A DNA stretch of 64,000 nt from Anaerolineae bacterium (GTDB taxonomy: Bacteria; Chloroflexota; Anaerolineae; UBA4142; SHND01): positions 1 through 64,000 of the forward strand of contig JAJTXZ010000019.1 in the NCBI GenBank assembly GCA_021463195.1, written 5' to 3'. The translations under genes and the position numbers were made by a program. Below, one piece after another: positions 50,421 through 58,938 of the stretch (position 1 is its first letter; each line of letters opens with the position of its first letter). Under the pieces are notes generated by a model. The model had not been told where the DNA came from. It searched no databases and saw only the letters and a program-made list of their open reading frames with translations.

Positions 50421-51842
50421 GTGGATTATAAACTGTATATCAATGGCAAATGGATTCAAAGCGCTGAACGCACTCCCGTTTATAACAAATATAACGACCA
50501 ACTCATCGGCACCCTGCCGGTAGTGGATCAAGATCAACTCGATCAAGCCATCGCGGCGGCGGAGCGCGGCGCGCAAGTGATGGCGGACTTGCCCGCGCAC
50601 CAACGCGCCGCGCTTTTATTGCGCGTCGCGCGCTTGTTGCAAGAGCGTCGCGAAGAGCTCGCCAAAATGATCGCGGCAGAAGCGGGCAAAGCGCTCAAAT
50701 TCGCGCGCGCCGAAGTGGACCGCGCGGTCAGCGTCTTTACCATCGCGAGTGAAGAAGCAAAACGTTTGCACGGCGAAACAGTGCCGCTGGACGCGGCGCC
50801 GTCCGGCGAGGGCTATTTTGGTTTCTATGTGCGGCGCCCCGTCGGCGTCGTCGCCGCGATTACACCATTCAACTTTCCGCTCAATCTGGTCGCGCACAAA
50901 GTCGCGCCCGCGCTCGCCGCCGGAAATGCGCTGGTGTTGAAACCAGCCGCGACCACACCGCTCACCGCTGTTCTCTTGTGCGAATGTTTGCAAGCCGCGG
51001 GTTTACCGCCCGGCGCCATCAACCTCATCAACGGCCCCGGACGCACCGTCGGCGAATGGCTCGTGCGCGACCCGCGCGTCTCCAAAATCACTTTTACCGG
51101 CAGCGTTCCCGTCGGAGAACATATTTTGTCCGTCGCGGGAATCAAAAAGGTGACGCTTGAACTCGGCAACACCGCGCCCATCATTGTCGCGCCCGACGCC
51201 GATTTGGATGTCGTCGCGCAAAGAGCCGCTGTCGGCGCATTCTACAACAGCGGCCAAGTGTGCATCAGCACCCAGCGCATCTATGGACAAACCCAAGTGT
51301 ATGAACCGCTCACCGAAAAATTTGTCGCCGCAACCAACGCGCTGGTCGTCGGCGACCCATTGGATGAACGCGTGGACGTAGGGCCCATGATTGCCAAGAG
51401 CGAAGTCGAACGCGTCGCCGAATGGGTGAGCCAAGCGACGACGGGCGGCGCGCGCATTTTGACCGGCGGCACACATCAAGACAACGTCTATTACCCGACT
51501 ATTCTCGCCGACACCACCCCCGAAATGAAAGTGGTCGCGGAAGAAGTTTTCGGACCCATCGCGTCAATCATCCGCGCGGACTCGTTTGAAGAAGCGCTGG
51601 CGCAAGCGGACAAAACTTCATTCGGCTTGCAAGCGTCCGTTTTCACGCGCGACATCAATCGCGTCTTTCAAGCGATTAAACGCCTGAATTTCGGCGGCGT
51701 CATAATCAACGACGTGCCCAGTTTTCGCGCCGACCACATGCCCTACGGCGGCAATCGCCATAGCGGTCTCGGCCGCGAAGGCGTCAAATTCGCGATGGAA
51801 GAAATGACCAATCTTCAAATGGTCGTTATCAAGACAACCTAG
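50421..51842 (+). CDS. NAD(P)-dependent aldehyde dehydrogenase, second paralogue
   Basis: This 473-residue ALDH has TPFNFPLNLVAHKVAPALAAGN and ITFTGSVPVG, with the catalytic Glu in LELGNTAPII and the catalytic Cys in NSGQVCIST. EEVFGPIASI and MPYGGNRHSGLGREG follow. The form VAHKVAPALAAGNA and the Q-V-C-I-S context are like lactaldehyde, phosphonoacetaldehyde or glyceraldehyde-phosphate (GapN-like) dehydrogenases rather than the 45846 type. The start is the GTG at 50421 with AGAGG upstream. The open frame to 50358 would begin inside the terminator of the preceding gene. A TATAAT at 50385-50390 may be its promoter. It is followed by a long-armed hairpin. Confidence 0.92.
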   Translation: MDYKLYINGKWIQSAERTPVYNKYNDQLIGTLPVVDQDQLDQAIAAAERGAQVMADLPAHQRAALLLRVARLLQERREELAKMIAAEAGKALKFARAEVDRAVSVFTIASEEAKRLHGETVPLDAAPSGEGYFGFYVRRPVGVVAAITPFNFPLNLVAHKVAPALAAGNALVLKPAATTPLTAVLLCECLQAAGLPPGAINLINGPGRTVGEWLVRDPRVSKITFTGSVPVGEHILSVAGIKKVTLELGNTAPIIVAPDADLDVVAQRAAVGAFYNSGQVCISTQRIYGQTQVYEPLTEKFVAATNALVVGDPLDERVDVGPMIAKSEVERVAEWVSQATTGGARILTGGTHQDNVYYPTILADTTPEMKVVAEEVFGPIASIIRADSFEEALAQADKTSFGLQASVFTRDINRVFQAIKRLNFGGVIINDVPSFRADHMPYGGNRHSGLGREGVKFAMEEMTNLQMVVIKTT

Positions 51843-51869
51843 CGCATCTTTAACAGAGCGCTCGCTGAG

Positions 51870-51935
51870 AGACCTTTGGGGTTTTCGAACAATTTGCTCG
51901 GTCTGACGCGCGCGCGGCGAAAACCCCAAAGGTCT
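51870..51935 (+). repeat. Long-armed hairpin related to the palindromic element
   Basis: 18-bp perfect arms (AGACCTTTGGGGTTTTCG, 51870-51887 and 51918-51935) surround a 30-nt loop. The arm sequence is like the stem of the 8.3-kb element, but the outer flanks are missing. It may terminate the dehydrogenase transcript. Confidence 0.65.
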
Positions 51936-51983
51936 TGCGCCTACATTCGCTTTATTTTTTTGAACGCCTTTTCATTCCAACCT

Positions 51984-52193
51984 ATGCCCATCACCAAACG
52001 CAGTGAAATCAAAATCGGCGCGCGCGTCTTGGTCGTCGAAAAACAGAATCAACGCACCGGCGCCTTGACGGAAGGAATTGTCGCAAAAATTCTCACGCCC
52101 GGTTCCAATCATCCGCGCGGCATCAAGGTTATGCTCCAAGACGGACGCGTCGGACGCGCGCAAAAGATTGTAGATACCCATATAACTCCATAA
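51984..52193 (+). CDS. YwbE-like (DUF2196) small protein
   Basis: This 69-residue protein reads KRSEIKIGARVLVVEKQNQRTG, then LTEGIVAKILTPGSNHPRGIKV and LQDGRVGRAQKI. This is the whole YwbE pattern (KxDQRTGxLTxGxVxxILTxSxxHPxGIKVxLxxGxVGRV). The fold should be a small beta-barrel (KOW/Tudor-like). The function in bacteria is unknown. I use the ATG at 51984; the frame is open to 51876 but the sequence before it belongs to the hairpin and spacer. Confidence 0.88.
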   Translation: MPITKRSEIKIGARVLVVEKQNQRTGALTEGIVAKILTPGSNHPRGIKVMLQDGRVGRAQKIVDTHITP

Positions 52194-52277
52194 AAACAAA
52201 CTGTCGTAAAATGCGCGCGAAACAAATCTGATATATACTTTCGCTCCGTTCCCAACTTTGTCTTGCGAACATTCGAA

Positions 52278-55200
52278 ATGCGTCTCAAACAACTCCAAAT
52301 TCACGGTTTCAAAACCTTCGCCAATCCGACCAACTTTAATTATCAAGAGGGCATTACGGCAATTGTCGGACCAAACGGCTGCGGCAAATCCAACATTGCC
52401 GACGCGATTCGTTGGGCGCTCGGCGAACAAGCGCCCTCCAATCTCCGCACCAAAAAAACCGAAGACCTCATCTTTAGCGGCAGCGCGACCCGTCCCAAAA
52501 TGGGCATGGCGCAAGTCACGTTGACTTTGGAGAATCCGTTCGCGCTAGACGATGAGCGTCAGCTGACGGATAACCAAGCTCCGATCCAAAACCACTCTTC
52601 CAACGGCAAAGCGGACGCGGACGATACGACCAATTCTCGCCGCGCTTCCATCGTCGAAGAAATTCTCCGCGCGCGCCCGACCGAAGTCACCATCACGCGC
52701 CGCGCCTATCGCAGCGGCGAAAACGAATATCTGATCAATCGCCAACGCGTCCGCCTACGCGATGTGCATGAATTATTGCAACGCTGGGGCTTGGCGCGTT
52801 TGACTTATGCCGTCATCGGACAGGGTTTGATTGACCAGGCGTTGTCCCTGCGCGCCGAAGAACGCCGCGCCTTGTTTGAAGAAGCCGCGGGCATTGGTTT
52901 GTATCAAAACAAAAAAGCCAACGCGCTCGAAAAACTCGAAGAGACACAGCAAAATTTATTGCGCGTCAACGACATTATCAATGAAATCGCGCCGCGTCTC
53001 CCCGCGCTCGCGCGCCAAGCCGACCGCGCCGGCAAATCCCAAGCTGTCTCCACCGCCCTCAATGAAAAACTGCGCGCGTGGTATGCCTTTAACTGGGCGC
53101 ACGCGCAAGAAGGTTTTCTCGCCGCTCAAGCCGAAGAAATCAGCGCGCGCGCAAAGCTCGACGCGCAGCGCGTCGCTCTGCATGAACTCGGCGCGCAATT
53201 AACCGACGCGCGCCGCGCCGCGCAAACCTTGCGCGCGAAATTATCCGACCATCACCGCGCGCAGCAGCAGCGCGAAAATGAATACGCCGCGTTAGAGCGC
53301 GATTACGCGGTGCTGCAAGAACGCGCGCGTTTTGCCGCCGCGCAAGAAACCGACGCGCAGCGCGATTCCGACGCGGCGTTGACGGTGGAACAAAACGCCC
53401 TGAGCGCTTGGCAAGCATTCCAAGCGCGTCCGCTGACGCTTTCGATTGCGCCAGCCCCCGCGTCCGCGCAAAACACGGACAGCGCGCTCGCGCTGTCGCC
53501 CCAAACGCTCGCGGCGCAACTTGCCGAATACGAAACGTCCCAGCGTCGCGAAATTGACGCGCTGCGTCAAGCCGCGCAACAGACTGACGCGGAACACGCC
53601 GCGCGCGTGGCCAAACTTGATGCGGACGCGCAGCGCGCCGATGAAATCTGGCTTGCGCAAACTCGCGCGCTCGCGCAAGCGGACGAACAAAATAGCCACG
53701 CGCAACACACGCACGCGGCGCAGCAACTCACGCAGTTGGAACAGGAGCGTCTCGCGGTGGAAGAACAACGCGCGCGCGCTTTGGCGCAACAGCGCCTCGC
53801 CCAGCTGCGCGCGACGGAATTTGAAACGCCGCAGTCGAGTACGCTCAACTCGACGGCGGACCAAGACGCGCCGCCCGACCTCGCCGCGCATTTGATTGCG
53901 CTCCAAGAAAATTTACCGCTGTATGAATCCGCGCTCGCCCAAATCGCGGGTCTCGCCGCGCAAGCCGACGATTTGGCGCGCCGCGCCCGCGCCGCGCGCG
54001 AACGCGAACGCGCGCAGGAACGCGTGCGTCTGGAAATGAACGCGGCGCACACCGCGCTGACGCTAGCGGAACGCGACGCGCAGCAAGCGCGCCACGCCGC
54101 CGCCACCGCGCAGCGCGAACGCGAACGCGCCGCGCGCGAACACGCGCAAGAACGCGAACGCAATCGTCGCGAGCGTGAACGCGAGCGCGAACGCACGCGC
54201 GAACAATTCGCGCGCGAACGGGAACAGCTCGCGCGCGAACAGACGCAGCGTCAGCGCGAACAAGAACAACTGCTCCGCGACCGCGAGCGACTGATTCAAG
54301 AACGCGCGCGCGAACTAGAGCGCGAACGCGTACAGCTCGCGCGTGAGCAAGAACGCTTGGCGCGCGAAGAAGAACGCGAGCGCGAGCGAATGGCGCGCGA
54401 ACAGCAGCAGGCGCAAGAACGCCTCGCGCAGGAATGCGAACGCGCCGCGCAGGAACGTCTCGCCAAAGCGGCGCGTCTTGCCACATTCTCCGCGCAGCGC
54501 GCCGAGCTGCGCGACCAATGCGCCAAGCAGCAAACCCATGTGGACGCGCAGCGCGCCGTGTTGGACAAATTTCGCGCGCAGGCGGCGCCGGACGAAAACG
54601 CGTTAGCCGCGAGTGAAGCGCTGCAAAATGAATTGGAAGAACGCGAGGCGCAATTACGCCGCGCGTTGACTGCCGTCGAAGAACTGTGCAATCGCGCGAT
54701 CTTGGACGCGGAACGCCGCCGCGCCGAAATCGCGCGCCTTGAACAGGAAATCGAAGATGACCTCGGTCCGGTCGAAATGGACAGCGCAACGCCGCGTCAA
54801 CTGCGGCTGCGTTTGGTCGTGCGCGCGCGCTCCGCTGAAAATTCAAACTCTTTGGCCGGTGTGACTGCGGGCGAGGAAGAGAATCAAATCGAAAATTTAG
54901 CCAATGAAACGCTCGAACAAGAATTGATTACGCTGCCGCCGGTGGAAGCGCTGCCTGATGGCTTTGACAAGGAAATCCGCCGCCTAAAAAATCAGATGCG
55001 TTATATTGGCAACGTGAATCCGAACGCGCCGCAAGAATACGCCGAACTCAAAGAGCGCCACGCTTTTCTTGTCGCGCAGACGGCGGACTTGACGCAGGCG
55101 TTGGAAGGGCTTTATCTCGCGATTCAAGAACTCGACGCGATGATGAAACAAAAATTCCAAGATACCTTTAATGCCATCAATGTCGAATTCAAAAAATATT

Positions 55201-55619
55201 TTTCGATTTTATTCGGCGGCGGCACGGCGCGCTTGGAATTGACCGATCCGCAAGATTTGATTCGCAGCGGTATCGAAATCACGGCGCGCCCGCCCGGCAA
55301 ACGCGCGGCGCAGCTTGTATTATTGTCCGGCGGCGAGCGCGCGCTGACAGCCGCCGCGTTGATTTTTTCCATTCTGCGCGTCAGCCCCACGCCATTTTGC
55401 GTGATGGACGAAGTGGATGCCGCGTTGGATGAAGCGAACGTCGGACGTTTTCGCGACAGTCTCGCAGAGCTCGCGGACGCGACGCAGTTTATTGTGATTA
55501 CGCACAATCGCGTGACGATGGAAGGGGCGCGCGCCATTTACGGCGTTTCGATGGGCGAAGATGGCGTCTCGCAAGTATTGTCGTTGAAATTAGAACAAGC
55601 CGCCGCGAATGCGCGTTAG
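52278..55619 (+). CDS. smc: SMC-family chromosome segregation ATPase without a recognisable hinge
   Basis: This protein has 1113 residues. The N-terminal head has IHGFKTFANPTNF, Walker A GPNGCGKSN (31-39), RRAYRSGENEYLINRQRVRL, IGQGLIDQAL and RRALFEEAAGI. A polar insertion of about 35 residues sits at 90-125. The C-terminal head has FDKEIRRLKNQMRYIGNVNP, ABC signature LLSGGERALTA, Walker B FCVMDEVDAALDEANV and THNR. Between them (about 228-892) everything is Ala/Arg/Glu/Gln-rich helix, including an ER-rich run at about 575-735. The ~150-residue globular hinge expected at the middle is not seen; only a short Pro-containing segment (about 528-575) interrupts the helix. Total length is shorter than the usual 1170-1200 by about a hinge. 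The ATG at 52278 is chosen over an upstream TTG. Confidence 0.9.
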   Translation: MRLKQLQIHGFKTFANPTNFNYQEGITAIVGPNGCGKSNIADAIRWALGEQAPSNLRTKKTEDLIFSGSATRPKMGMAQVTLTLENPFALDDERQLTDNQAPIQNHSSNGKADADDTTNSRRASIVEEILRARPTEVTITRRAYRSGENEYLINRQRVRLRDVHELLQRWGLARLTYAVIGQGLIDQALSLRAEERRALFEEAAGIGLYQNKKANALEKLEETQQNLLRVNDIINEIAPRLPALARQADRAGKSQAVSTALNEKLRAWYAFNWAHAQEGFLAAQAEEISARAKLDAQRVALHELGAQLTDARRAAQTLRAKLSDHHRAQQQRENEYAALERDYAVLQERARFAAAQETDAQRDSDAALTVEQNALSAWQAFQARPLTLSIAPAPASAQNTDSALALSPQTLAAQLAEYETSQRREIDALRQAAQQTDAEHAARVAKLDADAQRADEIWLAQTRALAQADEQNSHAQHTHAAQQLTQLEQERLAVEEQRARALAQQRLAQLRATEFETPQSSTLNSTADQDAPPDLAAHLIALQENLPLYESALAQIAGLAAQADDLARRARAARERERAQERVRLEMNAAHTALTLAERDAQQARHAAATAQRERERAAREHAQERERNRRERERERERTREQFAREREQLAREQTQRQREQEQLLRDRERLIQERARELERERVQLAREQERLAREEERERERMAREQQQAQERLAQECERAAQERLAKAARLATFSAQRAELRDQCAKQQTHVDAQRAVLDKFRAQAAPDENALAASEALQNELEEREAQLRRALTAVEELCNRAILDAERRRAEIARLEQEIEDDLGPVEMDSATPRQLRLRLVVRARSAENSNSLAGVTAGEEENQIENLANETLEQELITLPPVEALPDGFDKEIRRLKNQMRYIGNVNPNAPQEYAELKERHAFLVAQTADLTQALEGLYLAIQELDAMMKQKFQDTFNAINVEFKKYFSILFGGGTARLELTDPQDLIRSGIEITARPPGKRAAQLVLLSGGERALTAAALIFSILRVSPTPFCVMDEVDAALDEANVGRFRDSLAELADATQFIVITHNRVTMEGARAIYGVSMGEDGVSQVLSLKLEQAAANAR

Positions 55620-55692
55620 CGCGATGGCGCGATAATAAAATTACCAAACTACTGAACCACAAATCCATCAAACTATCAAGCTACCAAATCAA
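55620..55692. repeat. Low-complexity spacer (caaactacc-type)
   Basis: A run of degenerate units (ccaaactac, accacaaatcc, caaactatc, aagctaccaaatc) directly precedes the ABC ATPase start. It is non-coding. Confidence 0.45.
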
Positions 55693-56490
55693 ATGACGAG
55701 TTTATTATCTGCCGAAAATATTTCTTTTGCCTATGCCAAGCTGTCAACGCTTGTGGAGGTTGATTTCACGTTGCGACCCGGCGCGCTGCGCGCTTTATTG
55801 GGTCCCAATGGTTCGGGCAAGACGACGCTCCTGAAAATTCTCGCGGGAATTTTGTCGCCGACGCGCGGCGTCGTCAAATATCAAGATACGGATTTAAAAA
55901 AAATGTCGCGACGCGAAATTGCCCGACGTATCGCGCTGGTGCCGCAAGAATTGAATCTGCAATTTAGTTTTACCGTACAGCAGATGGTAATGTTGGGACG
56001 CACGCCGCATTCTCACGCGTTGGGCGGGCCGTCGAAACAGGACCGCGAAATTGTCGAACGCGTGATGGACATGACCGCAATCGCCGCCATGCGCGACCGC
56101 GTGATTACCGAACTTTCGGGCGGCGAACAACAGCGTGTCGTGATTGCGATGGCGCTGGCGCAAGAACCGCAAATATTGATTTTGGACGAGCCGACAGTGC
56201 ATCTCGATATTAATCATCAAATCGAGATTCTTGACCTTACGCGTAAATTGAATCGCGAACGCGGCTTGACCGTTTTGGCGACGATGCACGATTTGAATCT
56301 CGCCGCGTTGTATTTTGACGACATTGTTTTATTGGAACGCGGGCGCATCGCGGCGCAAGGCGCGCCGGCGGCGGTGCTGGAACCAGAACGTATCCACGCG
56401 ATTTTTAACGCAAAAGTTTTGGTGCAGCCGCATCCCGCGCGCGCGCAGCTGCCGCAAGTGATTATGCTGCCGACAGAGCATTCTACTTGA
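55693..56490 (+). CDS. ABC transporter ATP-binding protein, iron/cobalamin (FecE/BtuD) type
   Basis: This 265-residue protein has Walker A GPNGSGKTTLL (about 38-48) and LVPQELNLQFSFTVQQMVMLGRTPH, characteristic of the siderophore/haem/B12 importer branch. Signature LSGGEQQRVVIAMAL, Walker B ILILDEPTVHLDINHQ and H-loop MHDLNLAALYFDD follow. A C-terminal extension of about 25 residues (VLVQPHPARAQLPQV) is also typical of this branch. No permease or binding protein is adjacent. With cobalamin salvage genes 5 kb downstream on the other strand, corrinoid uptake is plausible, but iron chelates cannot be excluded. Confidence 0.9.
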   Translation: MTSLLSAENISFAYAKLSTLVEVDFTLRPGALRALLGPNGSGKTTLLKILAGILSPTRGVVKYQDTDLKKMSRREIARRIALVPQELNLQFSFTVQQMVMLGRTPHSHALGGPSKQDREIVERVMDMTAIAAMRDRVITELSGGEQQRVVIAMALAQEPQILILDEPTVHLDINHQIEILDLTRKLNRERGLTVLATMHDLNLAALYFDDIVLLERGRIAAQGAPAAVLEPERIHAIFNAKVLVQPHPARAQLPQVIMLPTEHST

Positions 56491-56530
56491 CGTAAATCAA
56501 CGCGTCGCGCGACTTTCGCCTAGCGCGTTT

Positions 56531-56541
56531 TGTGCTAAAAT
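56531..56541 (+). promoter_or_regulatory. Predicted extended -10 promoter
   Basis: TGTGCTAAAAT fits the TRTGC + hexamer pattern seen at 7768, 45772 and 58157. A start point about 7 nt further on would lie at the GTG at 56550, so the mRNA would be nearly leaderless. Confidence 0.45.
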
Positions 56542-56549
56542 CTTGTGCC

Positions 56550-57629
56550 GTGAAGATACAAAAGCGGGGGCAACAGCGCGGCGCGCTGCGCAGCCCCTTT
56601 TTGTTAACCGCTGTCGCCGTTGTATTGAGTCTAGTCGGCTTGACGCAGCTCAATCCGCCGCTGGCGCAGCTCTTGTCATTCCATACGCCGACGCCGACCG
56701 CTACCGCCACGCCCGCGCCAACAGATACACCCGCCCCCACCAACACCAAGACCGCCACACACACCCCGACCAGAACCTTGACGCCTTTGCCAACCACAAC
56801 GCAAACTCCCACCGCGACGATGGTTATAAATCGCAAAGCCACGCGTCAAGCGCGCGCAACGCAGACTGCCGCCGCGCCGACGGCGACGCCAACACCGACA
56901 GCGACTCAAACCGCGCCGCCAATTCCACGCGCCGCGCGCGTGCCGATCTTGATGTATCATCATGTTGGCGAGCTGCCGCCCGACGCGGATGCGTTGCGTA
57001 AATCGCTTACTGTTTCAGCGGAACGTTTTAATGAGCAAATGCGATTTTTATCCGCGCAAGATTATACGACAATTCACATTGCCGAATTGATAAATCATCT
57101 GCAAACCGGCGCGCCCTTGCCCGAGAAACCGATCATCTTGACCTTTGACGACGGTTATGATGACGCGTATGTGAATGTATTTCCGACGTTAAAAGATTTT
57201 GGTTTCAAAGGAACTTTTTTCATCATCGGCGCGCCGACGGATTACGGGTCGCCCGGCTATATTCGCTGGGAACAGATTTTGGAAATGTCCGAGAACGGGA
57301 TGGAAATTGGCGCGCACTCGCTAACGCATCGCTACAATCTCGGTCAATTTCGCGCGAGTCTCCAAGACAATGAAATCATCAAGGGCAACCAGTTGATGGT
57401 GGACCATCTGCCAAATTGGATGCCGCTGTTTTCATACCCGTCGGGCAGTTACAATCAGCACACGCTCGATGTGTTGACGCAGCTCGGCTATGTGGCGGCG
57501 GTGACGACCAAACAAGGGATCACTCAATCGAGTGAAACGCCATTAGAGCTGCGCCGCATTCGCATTCGCGGCGAATGGAGCATGAATCAATTTCTATATT
57601 GGTTCAATTATTGGACAACGCGTCCGTGA
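56550..57629 (+). CDS. Polysaccharide deacetylase (CE4-like) with membrane anchor
   Basis: This 359-residue protein starts with a basic segment and one membrane helix (about 14-36, FLLTAVAVVLSLVGLTQL). A Thr/Pro-rich stalk of nearly 90 residues follows (PTPTATATPAPTDTPAPT). The NodB-type domain has RVPILMYHHVGELPP, metal and catalytic motif IILTFDDGYDDAY, zinc-binding GAHSLTHRYNLG and FSYPSGSYNQHTLDVL. It should remove acetyl groups from cell-surface glycans outside the membrane. I place the start at GTG 56550 because an earlier GTG (56532) overlaps the predicted -10 box. The last 26 bp overlap the end of folK on the opposite strand. Confidence 0.88.
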   Translation: MKIQKRGQQRGALRSPFLLTAVAVVLSLVGLTQLNPPLAQLLSFHTPTPTATATPAPTDTPAPTNTKTATHTPTRTLTPLPTTTQTPTATMVINRKATRQARATQTAAAPTATPTPTATQTAPPIPRAARVPILMYHHVGELPPDADALRKSLTVSAERFNEQMRFLSAQDYTTIHIAELINHLQTGAPLPEKPIILTFDDGYDDAYVNVFPTLKDFGFKGTFFIIGAPTDYGSPGYIRWEQILEMSENGMEIGAHSLTHRYNLGQFRASLQDNEIIKGNQLMVDHLPNWMPLFSYPSGSYNQHTLDVLTQLGYVAAVTTKQGITQSSETPLELRRIRIRGEWSMNQFLYWFNYWTTRP

Positions 57630-58119
57630 GGGTGATTTGTTCATGAAACTTGTAGACGCCCGTAGGGGTGGGCAGCGCGGCGACGAGTTCGCGGACGGCG
57701 CGTTGTTCGCCCGCAAGCGCGACTTCGGGCGCAAGCTCGTTTAGCGGAATCAAGACAAAGGCGCGTTCCGCCATCCGCGCGTGCGGAATCTCCAGCTGTT
57801 CGGTTTGCAGCGTCAAAGCATCATACAATAAAATATCGAGGTCAATCACGCGCGGACCATAGCGTGTCGTTTCCATCCGCCCCAACGCGCGTTCGATGCG
57901 TTTGAGCGCGTCCAAAAGGCGCAGCGGCGATAGCGCGGTATTGCCCTCCGCGACCATATTCAAAAATTTCGGTTGGTCGGTGACACCCCACGGCTCGGTT
58001 TCGTACACTGACGAAATCCGCGTGACCGCGACCTCGGGCGCCAACGCCGCGAGCGCGCGCCGTAAATTTTGCGCGCGCTCGCCTTGATTAGTCCCAAGCC
58101 CCAAATAGATTTTTGGCAT
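57604..58119 (-). CDS. folK: 2-amino-4-hydroxy-6-hydroxymethyldihydropteridine diphosphokinase (HPPK)
   Basis: This 171-residue folate-pathway enzyme transfers pyrophosphate from ATP to 6-hydroxymethyl-7,8-dihydropterin. YLGLGTNQGERAQNLRRAL opens the protein. VYETEPWGVTDQPKFLNMV and RYGPRVIDLDILLYD (with the Mg-binding Asp pair) and IPHARMAERAFVLIPL complete the signature. The length is normal. The 3' end overlaps the convergent deacetylase gene by 26 bp, so no terminator separates them. No other folate gene is in the window. Confidence 0.95.
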   Translation of the reverse strand: MPKIYLGLGTNQGERAQNLRRALAALAPEVAVTRISSVYETEPWGVTDQPKFLNMVAEGNTALSPLRLLDALKRIERALGRMETTRYGPRVIDLDILLYDALTLQTEQLEIPHARMAERAFVLIPLNELAPEVALAGEQRAVRELVAALPTPTGVYKFHEQITLTDALSNN

Positions 58120-58139
58120 ACAATTATTGTAACAGTGAA

Positions 58140-58167
58140 TTGTTCTGCCAACACTTTATGCTATACT
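58140..58167 (+). promoter_or_regulatory. Predicted sigma70-type promoter with extended -10
   Basis: TTGTTC (58140-58145), 16-nt spacer, TATACT (58162-58167) with TATGC immediately before it. It lies between the divergent folK and the membrane gene at 58257. Confidence 0.6.
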
Positions 58168-58256
58168 CTTTGACGCTTTGCTTCCGAAACGCGTATGTTG
58201 GAAATACCTCTGTATAAATCGCAAACGCACACATCGCTTGGCGCGGCAGCTTGACT

Positions 58257-58928
58257 ATGCCTTCCCTCAACGACCTCGCGCGCGCGTTCGCGCTATTTGG
58301 CGCATACGAATTGGAATTGGGTCTCTTGTTGGCAGTCGGAATCGTCGTGCTTGTTTCCGATTGGCGGGTTTCGCTGGTCGCCCTCGCCGCCCAATATGTT
58401 CTCGTCGCCATTTTGCTCTCGACGCTCATTCCGTTGCAAATCGCCGCCGTGCGTATGATTGCGGGCGGTTTGGTGGCATTAATGTTCTATATCACGGCGC
58501 GCCGCGTGCAGCCCGCGCGGCGCCGTCAACGCGAAATGCCATCGCCCGAAGCGCGCGTATTGACGCCGCGCGCGATTTTCTGGACCAATTTTCCATTTCG
58601 GTTGATTGGTTTGGCGCTGGTCGCCGTAGGGGTCATTACCGCGAGCGACCAATTCGTGTTGTTGAATGCGCCACTCTTGTTTTGGGTGACGGGCTTGTGG
58701 CTGGCGATGGGCGGATTGTTGACGATTGCGCTGACGCGCGACGCGCTCAAACTCGGCATGGGCTTGCTCTTTTTCACCTCCGGCTTTGGCATCATTTATC
58801 TTTCCATTGACAATAGTCTGGTCATTTACGCGCTGCTTGTGATTGCGGATTTGGTGATTGCGTTGGCGATCGCGCACATTGCCAGCGCGCCCGCGCATTT
58901 TCAAGGCAGACGGCGCGGCGAGATGTAA
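58257..58928 (+). CDS. Polytopic membrane protein, possible partner of a complex I/Mrp-like subunit
   Basis: This 223-residue protein has six or seven hydrophobic helices (ELELGLLLAVGIVVLVSDW, LVALAAQYVLVAILLSTLI and others) and a short cytoplasmic Arg-rich loop (RRVQPARRRQRE). There is no obvious family signature. The size, topology and position next to an antiporter-like membrane protein suggest a NuoJ/NuoK- or MrpC-like role, but this is inference from context only. The ATG at 58257 is chosen; a TTG lies six bases earlier. The stop is 10 nt before the next start, so the two genes form an operon with its own promoter. Confidence 0.65.
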   Translation: MPSLNDLARAFALFGAYELELGLLLAVGIVVLVSDWRVSLVALAAQYVLVAILLSTLIPLQIAAVRMIAGGLVALMFYITARRVQPARRRQREMPSPEARVLTPRAIFWTNFPFRLIGLALVAVGVITASDQFVLLNAPLLFWVTGLWLAMGGLLTIALTRDALKLGMGLLFFTSGFGIIYLSIDNSLVIYALLVIADLVIALAIAHIASAPAHFQGRRRGEM

Positions 58929-58938
58929 ACGGATTCAC

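Noticed and set aside
53845-54846. Long Arg-rich open frame opposite smc (333 codons)
   Set aside because: It is the antisense of the ER-rich coiled coil; composition is an artefact of the gcgcgaacgc repeats on the coding strand.
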